NCBI RefSeq assembly: GCF_007988885.1
Contig: NZ_BJUZ01000001.1
Span: forward strand, 1,178,001 to 1,242,000
Direction of reading: 5' to 3'
Source of the DNA: Gluconobacter wancherniae NBRC 103581
Lineage (GTDB): Bacteria > Pseudomonadota > Alphaproteobacteria > Acetobacterales > Acetobacteraceae
DNA: 64,000 nucleotides
Part shown: piece after piece, positions 1 to 8,350 of the stretch
Numbering within the stretch: the stretch's first letter is position 1
Layout: each line of letters starts with the position of its first letter
Notes under the pieces: model-generated
Told to the model about the DNA's origin: nothing
What the model saw: only the letters and a program-made list of their open reading frames with translations
Database searches by the model: none
Made by a program: the position numbers and the translations under genes

Positions 1-1218
1 CGCGAGACAGTCGCGTATTTCAGAACGCTCATAGAACCTCTGCCCACCGACAATCCGGTAAGGAAGGCCCATCATCATCAAGCGCTCTTCAAACGGCCGC
101 GTCTGAAATCCGGCGCGCATAAGGATGGCGATTTCAGAAAGGGCATGCCCGTTCCCACGGAGACGTTCGACCGCACTGGCAACAACGCGAGCTTCCTCAT
201 CCGAATCGCGAACGCCAATGATCTGGACCCGCTCTCCCTCAGCATCATCGCGGCCGGGACGAAGGGTTTTGCCCAAACGCCCATCGTTATGCGCGATAAG
301 TCCTGCGGCAGCGGCGAGGATCTGAACAGTAGAGCGGTAATTCCGCTCAAGGCGTACGACCTGAGCGCCGGGAAAATCTTTCTCAAAGCGAAGAATATTT
401 TCCACCTCAGCACCACGCCAGGAATAAATCGACTGATCGTCGTCTCCCACGCACGCGATGTTGGATGGACCACTTTCCCGCTTTGCCAAAAGCCTCAGCC
501 AGAGATACTGGATGGTGTTCGTATCCTGATATTCGTCCACCAGAATGTAGCGAAAAATACGGTGGTACTGAGCGAGTACATTGGGCTGTGTCCGTAAAAT
601 TTCGGTCACATGCAGCATCAGATCACCGAAATCACAGGTATTCAGCGCTGTAAGGCGTTCCTGATAAGCTCGGTAAATTGCAAGGGCGTGCCCATTTGCA
701 AAATCGCTGTCTTCGGCAGAAGTCACCCGGTCTGGCGTAAGGCCCCGGTCTTTCCAACGCTGAATGACACCCAACAACTGATTGGGGGGCCAGCGCTTGG
801 TGTCAATTCGCCACGGCTCCATCACCTGCTTGAGGAGGCGAAGCTGGTCATCCGTGTCGAGAATGGTGAATCCGCTATTGAGCCCTACATATTCGGCATG
901 CCGGCGCAGCATTCGCGCGCAGATGGCATGAAATGTGCCAAGCCACAGACCTTCCGCAGGCTCCCCCAGAATAGCCCCGACACGCTCACGCATTTCACGC
1001 GCAGCTTTATTGGTGAATGTCACCGCCAGTATCTGGCTCGGGTATGCGCGCCCCGTCAGCAGAAGATGGGCAAATCGCGTGGTCAGGACGCGTGTCTTTC
1101 CCGTTCCGGCTCCGGCAAGAATCAGAAGAGGGCCCTCGGTAATTTCGATGGCACGTCTCTGTTCCGGGTTGAGGCGGACGAGATAGTCGGGAGTGGGGAT
1201 CAGAGGGTCTTGCGGCAC
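1..1218 (-). CDS. uvrD: UvrD/PcrA-type DNA helicase, N-terminal part (gene runs off the left edge)
   Basis: Superfamily 1A 3'-5' DNA helicase, acting in nucleotide excision and mismatch repair and in clearing replication blocks. About 405 residues are visible. The reverse strand reads a Q-motif (LNPEQRRAI), Walker A (AGAGTGKT), motif Ia (TFTNKAA), motif II (VDEYQDTN), motif III (GDDDQSIYSWRGA) and motif IV (LERNYRS), all in the correct order. The C-terminal 2B and motif V/VI part lies outside the window. The start is taken at GTG 1218, because the reading frame has no ATG nearby; a slightly earlier start is possible. It is divergent from the RadC pair, with only 27 bases between the starts, so the two may share a promoter region. 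UvrD and PcrA cannot be separated from this fragment. Confidence 0.93.
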   Translation of the reverse strand, partial: MPQDPLIPTPDYLVRLNPEQRRAIEITEGPLLILAGAGTGKTRVLTTRFAHLLLTGRAYPSQILAVTFTNKAAREMRERVGAILGEPAEGLWLGTFHAICARMLRRHAEYVGLNSGFTILDTDDQLRLLKQVMEPWRIDTKRWPPNQLLGVIQRWKDRGLTPDRVTSAEDSDFANGHALAIYRAYQERLTALNTCDFGDLMLHVTEILRTQPNVLAQYHRIFRYILVDEYQDTNTIQYLWLRLLAKRESGPSNIACVGDDDQSIYSWRGAEVENILRFEKDFPGAQVVRLERNYRSTVQILAAAAGLIAHNDGRLGKTLRPGRDDAEGERVQIIGVRDSDEEARVVASAVERLRGNGHALSEIAILMRAGFQTRPFEERLMMMGLPYRIVGGQRFYERSEIRDCLA

Positions 1219-1245
1219 ACTCCCGATATAGAGTGAGATGCGCTC

Positions 1246-1935
1246 ATGGCCAACACGTATCCCCAGATTGATCTTTCACGCGGCACCGGACCGCAGGGGC
1301 ATCGTGCCCGAATGCGTAACCGCGTTCTGACAAATGGTGCGAATTCCCTCGCAGATTATGAGCTTCTGGAAATGCTTCTTTTTCTGGGAATTCCTCGCAA
1401 GGACACCAAGCCTCTCGCGAAGGGACTCATTTCACATTTTGGAAGTCTTATTGAGGTTTTTCGTGCCCCAACACAGAGCCTCCGCGCTGCAGGACTCAAC
1501 GATGATACGATCAGAGCCCTCCGTCTGCCCGGAGTTGCAGCCGAGCGCCTCGCCACAGCCGAGTTCCATACACGCCCGGTTCTGGGAAACTGGGAACAGC
1601 TTCTGGCATATCTGGATGCGGCGATGACAGGCGCAATAAATGGCCAGTTCCGCCTTCTGTACCTCGATAATCGCAATCGTCTTTTGGCAGATGAAGCTGC
1701 TCCGGAGCAAACCGAGCAGACCTCCACGAACCGTCAAATCGCCATCAGGGCGCTTGCCCTACACGCTACAGCTCTTATCGGCTTTCACGTGCGCCCGGGA
1801 AAAGCAGCAAAAACATTTTCACAGGATGCAAGGCTGCTGGATTTTGCCATGCGCCCACTTTCTGTAACCCTGCACGACGTCATGATCGTAGGTGAGGGCC
1901 CCCCTGTAAGCCTTAGGCAGGAGCATCTCCTGTGA
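1246..1935 (+). CDS. RadC-like protein with a degenerate JAMM motif
   Basis: 229 residues with the RadC layout: an N-terminal helix-hairpin-helix-like part (YELLEMLLFLGIPRKDTKPLAKGL) and a C-terminal JAB/MPN fold. The strand with ADEA, where RadC carries its conserved Glu, is present. The zinc motif HxHPSG...SxxD reads FHVRPGKAAKTFSQDARL, so the second zinc histidine is Arg and the PSGDPTPS loop is lost. Metal-dependent catalysis is therefore unlikely (inference). The gene overlaps the next radC gene by four bases (GTGA), so the two are translationally coupled. RadC has no proven repair role, and its function remains unclear in general. This copy could be a structural partner of the intact one. 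Confidence 0.85.
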   Translation: MANTYPQIDLSRGTGPQGHRARMRNRVLTNGANSLADYELLEMLLFLGIPRKDTKPLAKGLISHFGSLIEVFRAPTQSLRAAGLNDDTIRALRLPGVAAERLATAEFHTRPVLGNWEQLLAYLDAAMTGAINGQFRLLYLDNRNRLLADEAAPEQTEQTSTNRQIAIRALALHATALIGFHVRPGKAAKTFSQDARLLDFAMRPLSVTLHDVMIVGEGPPVSLRQEHLL

Positions 1936-2675
1936 GCACTGAACAGATAAATGATGGATTTGAGGACGGGATGCTGATTATCCATCCTCAACCAGAAACA
2001 CCCGCTAGCTCTGAGACACAAAGCCTCTCCCCCCAGAATGCCCTTTTGACCGGACGAGGACGTTATCTCGAAGATTCCATCCTCCTGAACCTTATGACAG
2101 CCCTCTTCACCGGGCGGATCAAAGAAGCAGAAGACCTTTCCAGAGTGCTGCACACCCGCTTTGGTTCACTGGCCGGAACCCTCACCGCTACGGACAGGGA
2201 ACTGGGCGGGATAAAAAATATGGGTGCTCATATGCTGCCCATGCTTCGCGTTCTTCAGGAGAGCGCATTGCGCTACAATCATGCGCGCCTCCCGCCTGAA
2301 GATATTCTGGGAAGCGAACGGCAGTTGCTGGATTATCTTACGGCACGCCTGTCACGCGAGAACATAGAGCAATTCCGCATTCTTTTCCTCGATGAGAAAA
2401 AAAGCCTGATCGCGGACGAAGCTCAAGCCCGCGGAACCGTCAATCACACCCCTGTCTATCCACGCGAAGTGGCCAGACGTGCCGTGGAGATCGGTGCGTC
2501 CGGCCTGGTTCTGGTGCACAATCATCCGAGTGGAGATCCAACACCATCCGAAGCTGACTTACAGATGACGCAGCAGGTGAGGGCTGCGCTTGAAGTCGTG
2601 GGGATAGAAGTTATCGATCATCTGATTATCGGAAACGGCTGCCATACAAGTTTCCGCCGCAACGGCTTTCTGTAA
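1932..2675 (+). CDS. radC: RadC family JAB/MPN-domain protein
   Basis: 247 residues. The C-terminal JAMM zinc-binding motif is intact (LVHNHPSGDPTPSEADLQMT), with the upstream conserved Glu in LIADEA. The N-terminal segment has RadC's helix-hairpin-helix character (FGSLAGTLTATDRELGGIKNMG). The first 35 residues are a poorly conserved extension rich in Ser, Pro and Gln. The start is GTG at 1932 and overlaps the stop of the upstream RadC-like gene, which implies coupling. The family is named for a historical radiation phenotype that was later attributed to another gene. A metal-dependent hydrolase activity is predicted from the fold but not established. Confidence 0.92.
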   Translation: MSTEQINDGFEDGMLIIHPQPETPASSETQSLSPQNALLTGRGRYLEDSILLNLMTALFTGRIKEAEDLSRVLHTRFGSLAGTLTATDRELGGIKNMGAHMLPMLRVLQESALRYNHARLPPEDILGSERQLLDYLTARLSRENIEQFRILFLDEKKSLIADEAQARGTVNHTPVYPREVARRAVEIGASGLVLVHNHPSGDPTPSEADLQMTQQVRAALEVVGIEVIDHLIIGNGCHTSFRRNGFL

Positions 2676-2691
2676 GGCAGCCTTGGACCAA

Positions 2692-3807
2692 TCAGGCTGG
2701 CAGAAGGCTTTCGAGCGCCAGCTCTCCCGGCAAGGCGCCACGCGGAAACAGGGTATTCACATGCCCCATCTTTCGTCCTGGCCGCGCTTCGTTCTTGCCG
2801 TATAAATGCAAAGCCATACCATCTGCCGCAAGAATGGCCGGAACGCGTTCCATATCCTGCGGGCCAATCAGATTGTGCATGACAGCGTCCGAATGGCGGC
2901 GTGCATGTGGCAGAGGAAGACCCGCCACCGCACGGATATGCATTTCAAACTGGTCGATCAGGCAAGCATCCATCGTCCAGTGACCTGAATTATGCGGACG
3001 AGGGGCAATTTCGTTCACAAGCAAACTGCCATCAGCAGCATGGAACATCTCGACGCCCATGATGCCAACAAGCCCCAGTTCCGTAGCGATTTTGCTAGCG
3101 ATCTGTTGCGCTTCAACAGCAAGATCCGGCATCACCGGGGCAGGCGCTAAAGTGATATCAAGAATACCATCCCGATGACGGTTCTCGACCGTATCAAAGC
3201 AACGCACAGTGCCATCCATGCCACGCACAACCATGACACTCAGTTCACGCTCAAAATCGACCATGCGCTCGGCAACCAGCGGGTAAGGCAGATCCTGCAG
3301 GCCTGCCAGAGCAGCCTCATCTGCCACCCGGAACTGACCCTTGCCGTCGTATCCAAAACGGGTGGTTTTCAGGATGAGCGGAAAACCGATCTCCGTTAGT
3401 CTTGTGAGATCATCAGGTCCGGAAACTGCCATCCACGGCGCAAGTCGAATGCCAATCTTCGAAAGACGGGTTTTCTCGACGATCCGGTCCTGACTGATGC
3501 TCAGAATACTACCGGCTGGCCGAACGGGGCGGTGCTCAGCCAGCAACGCCAGCCCTTCTGCGCTGATATTCTCGAACTCGAACGTCACGACATCGCAGCG
3601 CGATGCGAAATCCCGCAGCGCTTCCGGGTCATCATAAGCCCCCACGGTTACCGAAGCCGAAACCTCAGAGGCTGGACCCGTTTCCGCAGGGTTGAGAATA
3701 TGAACGCGATATCCAAGTCTGGCTGCAGCCATGGCAGACATTCGCCCAAGCTGACCACCACCAACGATGCCAATCGTGCAACCGGGCAGAAAAACCTGCT
3801 GTGTCAT
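2692..3807 (-). CDS. purK: N5-carboxyaminoimidazole ribonucleotide synthase PurK
   Basis: ATP-grasp enzyme that makes N5-CAIR from AIR, bicarbonate and ATP in purine synthesis; PurE then rearranges the product. The N-terminus has the dinucleotide-like [11 protein letters not shown] motif. ATP-grasp elements follow ([55 protein letters not shown]). The frame opens further upstream, but the start at 3807 ([10 protein letters not shown]) fits the family and gives a four-base ATGA overlap with purE, the usual purEK arrangement. The length of 371 residues is normal. It converges with radC, whose stop is 16 bases away. Confidence 0.96.
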   Translation of the reverse strand: MTQQVFLPGCTIGIVGGGQLGRMSAMAAARLGYRVHILNPAETGPASEVSASVTVGAYDDPEALRDFASRCDVVTFEFENISAEGLALLAEHRPVRPAGSILSISQDRIVEKTRLSKIGIRLAPWMAVSGPDDLTRLTEIGFPLILKTTRFGYDGKGQFRVADEAALAGLQDLPYPLVAERMVDFERELSVMVVRGMDGTVRCFDTVENRHRDGILDITLAPAPVMPDLAVEAQQIASKIATELGLVGIMGVEMFHAADGSLLVNEIAPRPHNSGHWTMDACLIDQFEMHIRAVAGLPLPHARRHSDAVMHNLIGPQDMERVPAILAADGMALHLYGKNEARPGRKMGHVNTLFPRGALPGELALESLLPA

Positions 3808-4328
3808 TCCGAAGGAGCGTCCGCAACGGCGGCCGTGCGAGTGGCCCGCCAAGCTTCCAGACGCGCGCCCAGACTTGAATCGGAAAGCGCAAGGATAGAA
3901 GCTGCCAACAGGCCTGCATTCGTTGCGCCAGCTTTACCGATAGCTAACGTGCCGACAGGAACACCCCCCGGCATCTGAACGATGGACAACAGACTGTCCT
4001 GACCACTAAGAGCACGGCTCTCCACAGGAACTCCAAGCACAGGCAGCGTCGTCCAGGCAGCGCACATTCCCGGAAGATGGGCCGCACCACCAGCACCAGC
4101 GATGATCACATGAAGACCACGTTTCTTGGCGGTTTTTGAATATTCGACAAGGCGATCAGGCGTGCGGTGCGCCGAAACAATGCGACGTTCATGCGCTATG
4201 CCCAGCTCATCCAGGACATCGCAGGCGTGTCTCATGGTCTCCCAGTCAGACTGGCTTCCCATGATGACGCCAACGCGCAGAGGCGATGTGTCCTGAAGGT
4301 TATCGGTCTCGGAAAGGATGTCGCTCAT
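3804..4328 (-). CDS. purE: N5-CAIR mutase PurE (class I)
   Basis: 174 residues. It converts N5-CAIR to CAIR. The substrate-binding signature [13 protein letters not shown] is near the N-terminus, followed by [11 protein letters not shown] with the catalytic His, and [23 protein letters not shown] and [14 protein letters not shown]. Presence of purK next door marks it as the bacterial PurK-dependent class. The stop overlaps the start of purK by four bases. The start directly abuts the stop of the small DUF465 gene upstream, so the three genes form one operon. Confidence 0.97.
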   Translation of the reverse strand: MSDILSETDNLQDTSPLRVGVIMGSQSDWETMRHACDVLDELGIAHERRIVSAHRTPDRLVEYSKTAKKRGLHVIIAGAGGAAHLPGMCAAWTTLPVLGVPVESRALSGQDSLLSIVQMPGGVPVGTLAIGKAGATNAGLLAASILALSDSSLGARLEAWRATRTAAVADAPSE

Positions 4329-4529
4329 TCAGGCAATGTCATCCGGGATGAGACGGGTCTCAATCCAGGATATCTCATCTTTGAGCTGCAACTTGCGCTT
4401 TTTAAGACGCTGGAGCTGAAGCTGATTGAAAGGGTGGTTCACAAGCCGTTCGATGACCGTATCAAGATCGCGGTGTTCACTGCGGAGCTCGTGAAGACGT
4501 CTCAACATTGTGTTGTTCTCGATCAGCAT
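4329..4529 (-). CDS. YdcH/DUF465 family small coiled-coil protein
   Basis: 66 residues, almost all helical and charged (LRSEHRDLDTVIERL, then LQRLKKRKLQLKDEI). The conserved HxxLD and LKKxKLxLKD patterns are typical of DUF465 proteins in Proteobacteria. The function of the family is unknown. It directly abuts purE on the same strand, which is a common arrangement in Alphaproteobacteria. Translation may instead begin at the internal Met eight residues in (MLRRLHEL). Confidence 0.85.
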   Translation of the reverse strand: MLIENNTMLRRLHELRSEHRDLDTVIERLVNHPFNQLQLQRLKKRKLQLKDEISWIETRLIPDDIA

Positions 4530-4658
4530 CGCAATCGGTCCCGAAATCCGGACAAAAACTGTCTCGCAGCATGGTCGGCTACACTGTGAGGAGTATCATG
4601 ATCGATGCGCCGAACGCCAGAGTGGCACAGCAGTTTATCTACTGCGCCACTATGAACC

Positions 4659-5243
4659 TCAGGACGGGTCGTTCTCGTGCAGATCAAAATCCGCCACAAC
4701 CGGAAGGGCATGGCCCTCACGTGCAAGGCGTTCGTTTGCAGCAGTAACAGCAGCGTTCAGATCGGTCTGCGTGCACAAGCCAAGGATAACCGGGTCGCGC
4801 GGCTTGATGTTCGCACTGTTCCAATGCTGGCGATCACGGACCTTGATAATGGTGTCCTTGGTCGTACCCAGCAGCTTGACGATCTGAATTTCAGAAAGTT
4901 GGGGAAACTGGCGAAGAACGAACGCTATTGCATCGGGGCGGTCATTACGCTTGGCCACCGGGGTATAACGCGCGCCCTTCGCACGACGTGCAACTGGGCT
5001 TGCAGAAGCGAGCATCTTGAGGCGTGCATCAGAGTTTGCTTCGCAGCGGGTAATTTCGCTCTGGGCAAGCTGATGATTTTTTACAGGATCATAGCCGTTG
5101 ATTCCGCCAGCGACTTCACCATCAGCAATAGCCTGAACCTCAAGCGGATGCATCCCGCAAAACTCGGCAATCTGCGTGAAAGTCAGGCCGGTTTTTTCAA
5201 TCAGCCAGACGGCCGTAGCCTTGGGCATCAGCGGCAGGGTCAT
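4659..5243 (-). CDS. TrcR/DUF1013 family protein, putative cell-cycle transcriptional regulator
   Basis: 194 residues. The N-terminal half contains a helix-turn-helix-like segment (LIEKTGLTFTQIAEFCGMHPLEVQAI). The central part has a second one (LSEIQIVKLLGTTKDTIIKVRDRQHW). This is the conserved alphaproteobacterial DUF1013 layout, and databases name the family TrcR. A good Shine-Dalgarno (GAAGGA) precedes the start. It stands alone. The upstream 180 bases contain an imperfect GGTGCC...GGCACC inverted repeat (about 5271-5292), which could be a leader hairpin. No direct evidence for targets is visible. Confidence 0.82.
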   Translation of the reverse strand: MTLPLMPKATAVWLIEKTGLTFTQIAEFCGMHPLEVQAIADGEVAGGINGYDPVKNHQLAQSEITRCEANSDARLKMLASASPVARRAKGARYTPVAKRNDRPDAIAFVLRQFPQLSEIQIVKLLGTTKDTIIKVRDRQHWNSANIKPRDPVILGLCTQTDLNAAVTAANERLAREGHALPVVADFDLHENDPS

Positions 5244-5420
5244 GTCAATGCTTTCCTTCGGGGCGCAGAGGTGCCGGCAGACGCGCAGGCACCGATTGGC
5301 TGACCCAGAGAAGGAAATCCTTGCTCAGGATATGATCGCGGCACCTGCAGGATGCACAGCAATAATAGGACGGGTATGGGGCAGGGCGACCCATCGGGTC
5401 AAGATCGAAAACACATTCAT

Positions 5421-5449
5421 AAAAAAGGGACGCCCATGCGACGCCCCTT
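5421..5449 (-). terminator. Rho-independent terminator downstream of hsp20
   Basis: Read on the minus strand, AAGGGGCGTC, a five-base loop, and GGCGTCCCTT form a ten-pair stem with two G-U pairs, followed by a run of Ts. It lies 11 bases after the hsp20 stop codon. Confidence 0.75.
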
Positions 5450-5459
5450 CAAAATACCA

Positions 5460-5939
5460 TCAAGCCGCCTGTGAAGAAGGCTCTGCTGTGGAGGACGTTA
5501 TATTCTGACCGCTACTGACAGTTCCCGTACCAATCGCAATCCGACGAGGCTTCGCAACCTCCGGCACAAGATGCTTCACCGAAATTGACAGCATACCGTT
5601 CATCAGATCAGCACGCTCGATTTCGATGTGCTCGGCCAGTGCAAAACGACGTTCAAATGCTCGGGTCGCGATGCCGCGGTGAAGCCAGTCACGATTCTTG
5701 CAGTTTTCTGGTACGCTGCCACGGATTACGAGCGTATTGTCTTCAAGTGTAACTTCGACATTCTCAGGACCAAATCCAGCAAGAGCCATGGTCAGAGCGT
5801 AGTCTGTATCACCCGTTTTTTCGATATTATAAGGGGGATAACTCGGAATTGCCTGTGCATTGGCGGCATTGCCAGCCATACGGGCAAGACGGTCAAAACC
5901 AATTGCGCTGCGAAAAAGCGGCGTAAAGTCGTATGTCAT
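5460..5939 (-). CDS. hsp20: Small heat shock protein, Hsp20/IbpA family
   Basis: 159 residues. An ATP-independent holdase that binds unfolding proteins. The N-terminus has the IbpA-like FTPLFRSAIGFDRL. The alpha-crystallin domain runs from about residue 35 (YPPYNIEKTGDTDYALTMALAGF) through LVIRGSVPE, and includes GIATRAFERRFAL and LMNGMLSI. The C-terminal I-x-I oligomerisation motif is present as RRIAIG, followed by a Ser/Thr-rich tail. It is monocistronic. Its expression should be heat-controlled at two levels: a sigma-32-type promoter and a ROSE-like leader covering its Shine-Dalgarno, both annotated separately. Confidence 0.96.
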   Translation of the reverse strand: MTYDFTPLFRSAIGFDRLARMAGNAANAQAIPSYPPYNIEKTGDTDYALTMALAGFGPENVEVTLEDNTLVIRGSVPENCKNRDWLHRGIATRAFERRFALAEHIEIERADLMNGMLSISVKHLVPEVAKPRRIAIGTGTVSSGQNITSSTAEPSSQAA

Positions 5940-6037
5940 AGAAACCTCCTCCTAGGCAGGATTCATCTGGTCAACAGCTCCCTGAACGGCGAACTGCGAT
6001 AGGTTTAATGTCCACGACCCGAAAGGCATCGTGGACA
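5940..6037 (-). promoter_or_regulatory. ROSE-like RNA thermometer in the hsp20 5' UTR
   Basis: In the inferred transcript (minus strand) three hairpins follow one another. Hairpin 1, at 6036-6010, has a perfect eight-pair stem GTCCACGA/TCGTGGAC. Hairpin 2, at 5996-5975, pairs CAGTTC with GAGCTG with one G-U pair. Hairpin 3, at 5960-5945, lets CCTGC pair with GGAGG of the Shine-Dalgarno, with a CUA loop and a G opposite a G. A G-G mismatch in the anti-SD/SD stem next to the start codon is the hallmark of ROSE thermometers on alpha-proteobacterial hsp20 genes. That this leader melts with temperature is inference from these features. Confidence 0.68.
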
Positions 6038-6044
6038 CTATTCC

Positions 6045-6072
6045 AGATGGGCTCTGCACGGCGCATTGCAAG
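6045..6072 (-). promoter_or_regulatory. RpoH (sigma-32) type promoter of hsp20
   Basis: On the minus strand CTTGCAA is followed by 14 bases and then CCCATCT. This matches the heat-shock consensus CTTGAAA-N11-16-CCCATNT at all but one position. The predicted transcription start, about seven bases downstream (near 6038), coincides with the base of the first leader hairpin. Confidence 0.78.
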
Positions 6073-6106
6073 AGGTACTATGCGCCGGAGAAGGGAGAGC
6101 CTGTTC

Positions 6107-6331
6107 TTACTTGCGGGTGCCGATACCAGCAAAACGCTTGTTGAACTTGGCAACCTGTCCGCCCGTATCCATCATACGCTGCACACCGGTCCATGCCGGA
6201 TGGGACTTCGGATCAACGTCCAGACGCAGGGTCGCGCCAGGTGCGCCGTAGCACGAACGCGTCTTATATTCAGTGCCATCGGTCATGATGACGTTGATTT
6301 CGTGGTAGTCGGGATGAATGCCGGACTTCAT
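6107..6331 (-). CDS. rpmE: 50S ribosomal protein L31
   Basis: 74 residues, with the L31 start [22 protein letters not shown] and the C-terminal HPAWTG and FNKRFAG motifs. It lacks the CxxC zinc pairs (only one Cys, in RSCYG), so it is the zinc-independent, longer form. It is a single gene upstream of hsp20 and read in the same direction. The interval to hsp20 carries that gene's own promoter. Confidence 0.96.
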   Translation of the reverse strand: MKSGIHPDYHEINVIMTDGTEYKTRSCYGAPGATLRLDVDPKSHPAWTGVQRMMDTGGQVAKFNKRFAGIGTRK

Positions 6332-6519
6332 GAGGCTCTACTCCATAAAGAAAACTCCGATACCGACCGGAGCGAATCATCTGGGGCGTATAACCGAAAC
6401 GCACGCAGGATGAAAGGAGGCTTTTCGGACTGATTTTCTCCCGGTATGCCTTATTAAGATGCGGGTAAGAACTTCCGACCCGCTGCCGCGCTTAGTGGCA
6501 AACTCGAGAAAGGTTCAAA

Positions 6520-6981
6520 ATGAGCGAAACAAAACGCACCATCCACACACCCGGATGGCTCTCCGACTTTCAGAAATTCATTATGCGCGGCAACGTTCTT
6601 GACCTCGCAATCGGTGTTGTCATCGGTGCGGCCTTCAGTGCCATCGTCAGCAGTGCAGTCAAGGACATCCTCACGCCGTTCATCGGCCTGCTAACCGGCG
6701 GTGTTGATTTCTCCAATATCTTCATAACCCTTAAAGGACCGGTTAAGGATACTCTGGCTGAAGCACAGAAGGCTGGTGCAGTTACACTGAATATCGGCGT
6801 CTTCCTGAATGCCGTGTTCCAGTTCCTGATCGTGGCCTTCTTCATTTTCTGGCTGACACGCATCCTCAGCAAGCTGCACCGCAAGGAAGATGCAGTTCCT
6901 GCAGCCCCTCCTGCACCAACAAAGGAAGAAATTCTGCTGACCGAAATTCGCGACCTGCTCGCCGGCAAGGCTTCTTCCTGA
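6520..6981 (+). CDS. mscL: Large-conductance mechanosensitive channel MscL
   Basis: 153 residues. Inner-membrane channel that opens under hypo-osmotic shock. An N-terminal amphipathic helix (WLSDFQKFIMRGNVLDLAIGVVIGAAFSAIV) runs into TM1. A periplasmic loop follows, then TM2 (FLNAVFQFLIVAFFIFWLTRIL) and a cytoplasmic helix rich in Lys, Glu and Pro, ending EEILLTEIRDLL. All are family hallmarks. The stop shares one base with the start of the lipoprotein gene behind it (TGATG), so they are probably co-translated. Confidence 0.97.
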   Translation: MSETKRTIHTPGWLSDFQKFIMRGNVLDLAIGVVIGAAFSAIVSSAVKDILTPFIGLLTGGVDFSNIFITLKGPVKDTLAEAQKAGAVTLNIGVFLNAVFQFLIVAFFIFWLTRILSKLHRKEDAVPAAPPAPTKEEILLTEIRDLLAGKASS

Positions 6982-7316
6982 TGTTGCTGAAAGCTTCCCA
7001 TTCGAGAATCGCAGCTCGCAAGATCTGCCTCATACTCGTCATGGGAGGCTTTCTTTCTGCATGCGCCGGAACTCCGCCTCACCACGGCGTTCCGCCGTCA
7101 CCCAATGCGCGGCTTTATGCCTATCTGGTTGCTCATGGCATGGCGCGCGGTGCGGTTATGTCCGGCCAGATCAAACCGCAGAACATCCAGCAGATTGCAG
7201 CGGTGGACCTGAGTGCACAGAAGGCCGTTTTTACGGCTCTAGAACGACAGACATCGCGGGATAACATCAAGGCCGATACGGCCCTGACAGATTTTCTAGA
7301 TGCCCTGCCGCGCTGA
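6981..7316 (+). CDS. Small putative lipoprotein
   Basis: 111 residues. A lipoprotein signal peptide ends in a clear lipobox (FLSACAG, Cys about residue 28). The mature part is short and Ala-rich and contains HGMARGAVMSGQIKPQNIQQIAAVD; no family is recognised. Translation is coupled to mscL by a one-base overlap. A strong bidirectional terminator follows. The role is unknown; an envelope function is the only safe inference. Confidence 0.75.
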   Translation: MLLKASHSRIAARKICLILVMGGFLSACAGTPPHHGVPPSPNARLYAYLVAHGMARGAVMSGQIKPQNIQQIAAVDLSAQKAVFTALERQTSRDNIKADTALTDFLDALPR

Positions 7317-7337
7317 CCATCCTACCTGATCCATAAC

Positions 7338-7376
7338 AAAAAAGGGCCCGTGCATTAAGCATCGGGCCCTTTTTTA
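7338..7376. terminator. Bidirectional Rho-independent terminator
   Basis: The arms AAAAAAGGGCCCG and CGGGCCCTTTTTT are perfect complements around a 12-base loop. They lie between the convergent lipoprotein and secF genes, and the A and T tracts serve both directions. Confidence 0.93.
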
Positions 7377-7397
7377 TGAACTGAGAGACAGGATTAT

Positions 7398-8345
7398 TCA
7401 GTCCTGAGAAGTCATCGGAACTTCACGGCGCAACCTTTTCTCTCCCATTAGAAGCAGAAGGGGCGCAGCGATGAAAATCGATGATGACGTTCCCACAACA
7501 ATGCCAAACAGCATGACAGTCGCAAAGCCGGTCAGGGTGCTTCCGCCAAACAATGCGAGCGGCAGAGCAGCAAGGAAGACCGTCATGGACGTACCAAGCG
7601 TACGGTTCAGCGTCTCGTTGATTGAGAGATCAAGCAACTCGCGCAGAGGCATTGTGCGATATTTACGAAGGTTTTCACGGATACGATCATAAACCACCAC
7701 TTTGTCGTTGGTGGAATATCCCAAAATGGTCAGCAGCGCCGCAACCATCACCAGATCAAACTCGAAGCGCGTGATGGCCAGAAAGCCGATCGTCTTGGTT
7801 AGATCCAGGATAAGCGTGACCACAGCACTGATCGCAAATTCCCGCTCGAAACGGAACCAGATGTAAATCAGGATCATCGCAAGACTGAAACCCAGCGCGA
7901 GAAGACCGTCACGGAAAAGTTCAGACGAGACGGACGCACCAACAGCATCAGCACGCAGAACCTGCGTTCCGGGGACAGCCTGCGTGATGGCGTTCTTCAC
8001 ACCATCTACAAGCTTCTGGGTCTGCGCTTCACGGTCCGCACCCTGCGGGGCGCTTATGGAAATACGCACGTCACGCGGGGAGCCGAAAGCCTGAACGGTG
8101 TCAGGGTGGATACCAGCATGCTCCAGCGCCGTTCGTAACTGACCGAAATCAGCAACAGCCGGGGTCTGAGCCTCCACGACGACACCGCCACGGAAATCCA
8201 GCCCAAGCTTCAGGCCAGGTTCAAAAAAGAGGATGACGGAAGCAATGGAGAGAACCGCCGAAACGATGAGCCCCATATGACGGCCACGCATAAAGTTGAT
8301 GCGTCGGTCATCACGGACGAAACGGAACAAGGGACGGGACAGCAT
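7398..8345 (-). CDS. secF: Protein translocase subunit SecF
   Basis: Membrane partner of SecD, using the proton gradient to help Sec-dependent export. About 315 residues from the start chosen here (MLSRPLFRFVRDD), which lies five bases after the secD stop; the open frame extends 15 codons further upstream. One N-terminal TM is followed by the periplasmic domain with LGLDFRGGVVVE, then five C-terminal TMs with the SecF motifs ILGYSTNDKVVVYDRIREN and SINETLNRTLGTSMT. It forms an operon with secD. Confidence 0.95.
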   Translation of the reverse strand: MLSRPLFRFVRDDRRINFMRGRHMGLIVSAVLSIASVILFFEPGLKLGLDFRGGVVVEAQTPAVADFGQLRTALEHAGIHPDTVQAFGSPRDVRISISAPQGADREAQTQKLVDGVKNAITQAVPGTQVLRADAVGASVSSELFRDGLLALGFSLAMILIYIWFRFEREFAISAVVTLILDLTKTIGFLAITRFEFDLVMVAALLTILGYSTNDKVVVYDRIRENLRKYRTMPLRELLDLSINETLNRTLGTSMTVFLAALPLALFGGSTLTGFATVMLFGIVVGTSSSIFIAAPLLLLMGEKRLRREVPMTSQD

Positions 8346-8350
8346 GGCGT

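Noticed and set aside
610-1236. 208-codon plus-strand frame overlapping the helicase gene
   Set aside because: The opposite strand encodes a complete series of UvrD motifs; the plus frame has no recognisable protein features and is a shadow.
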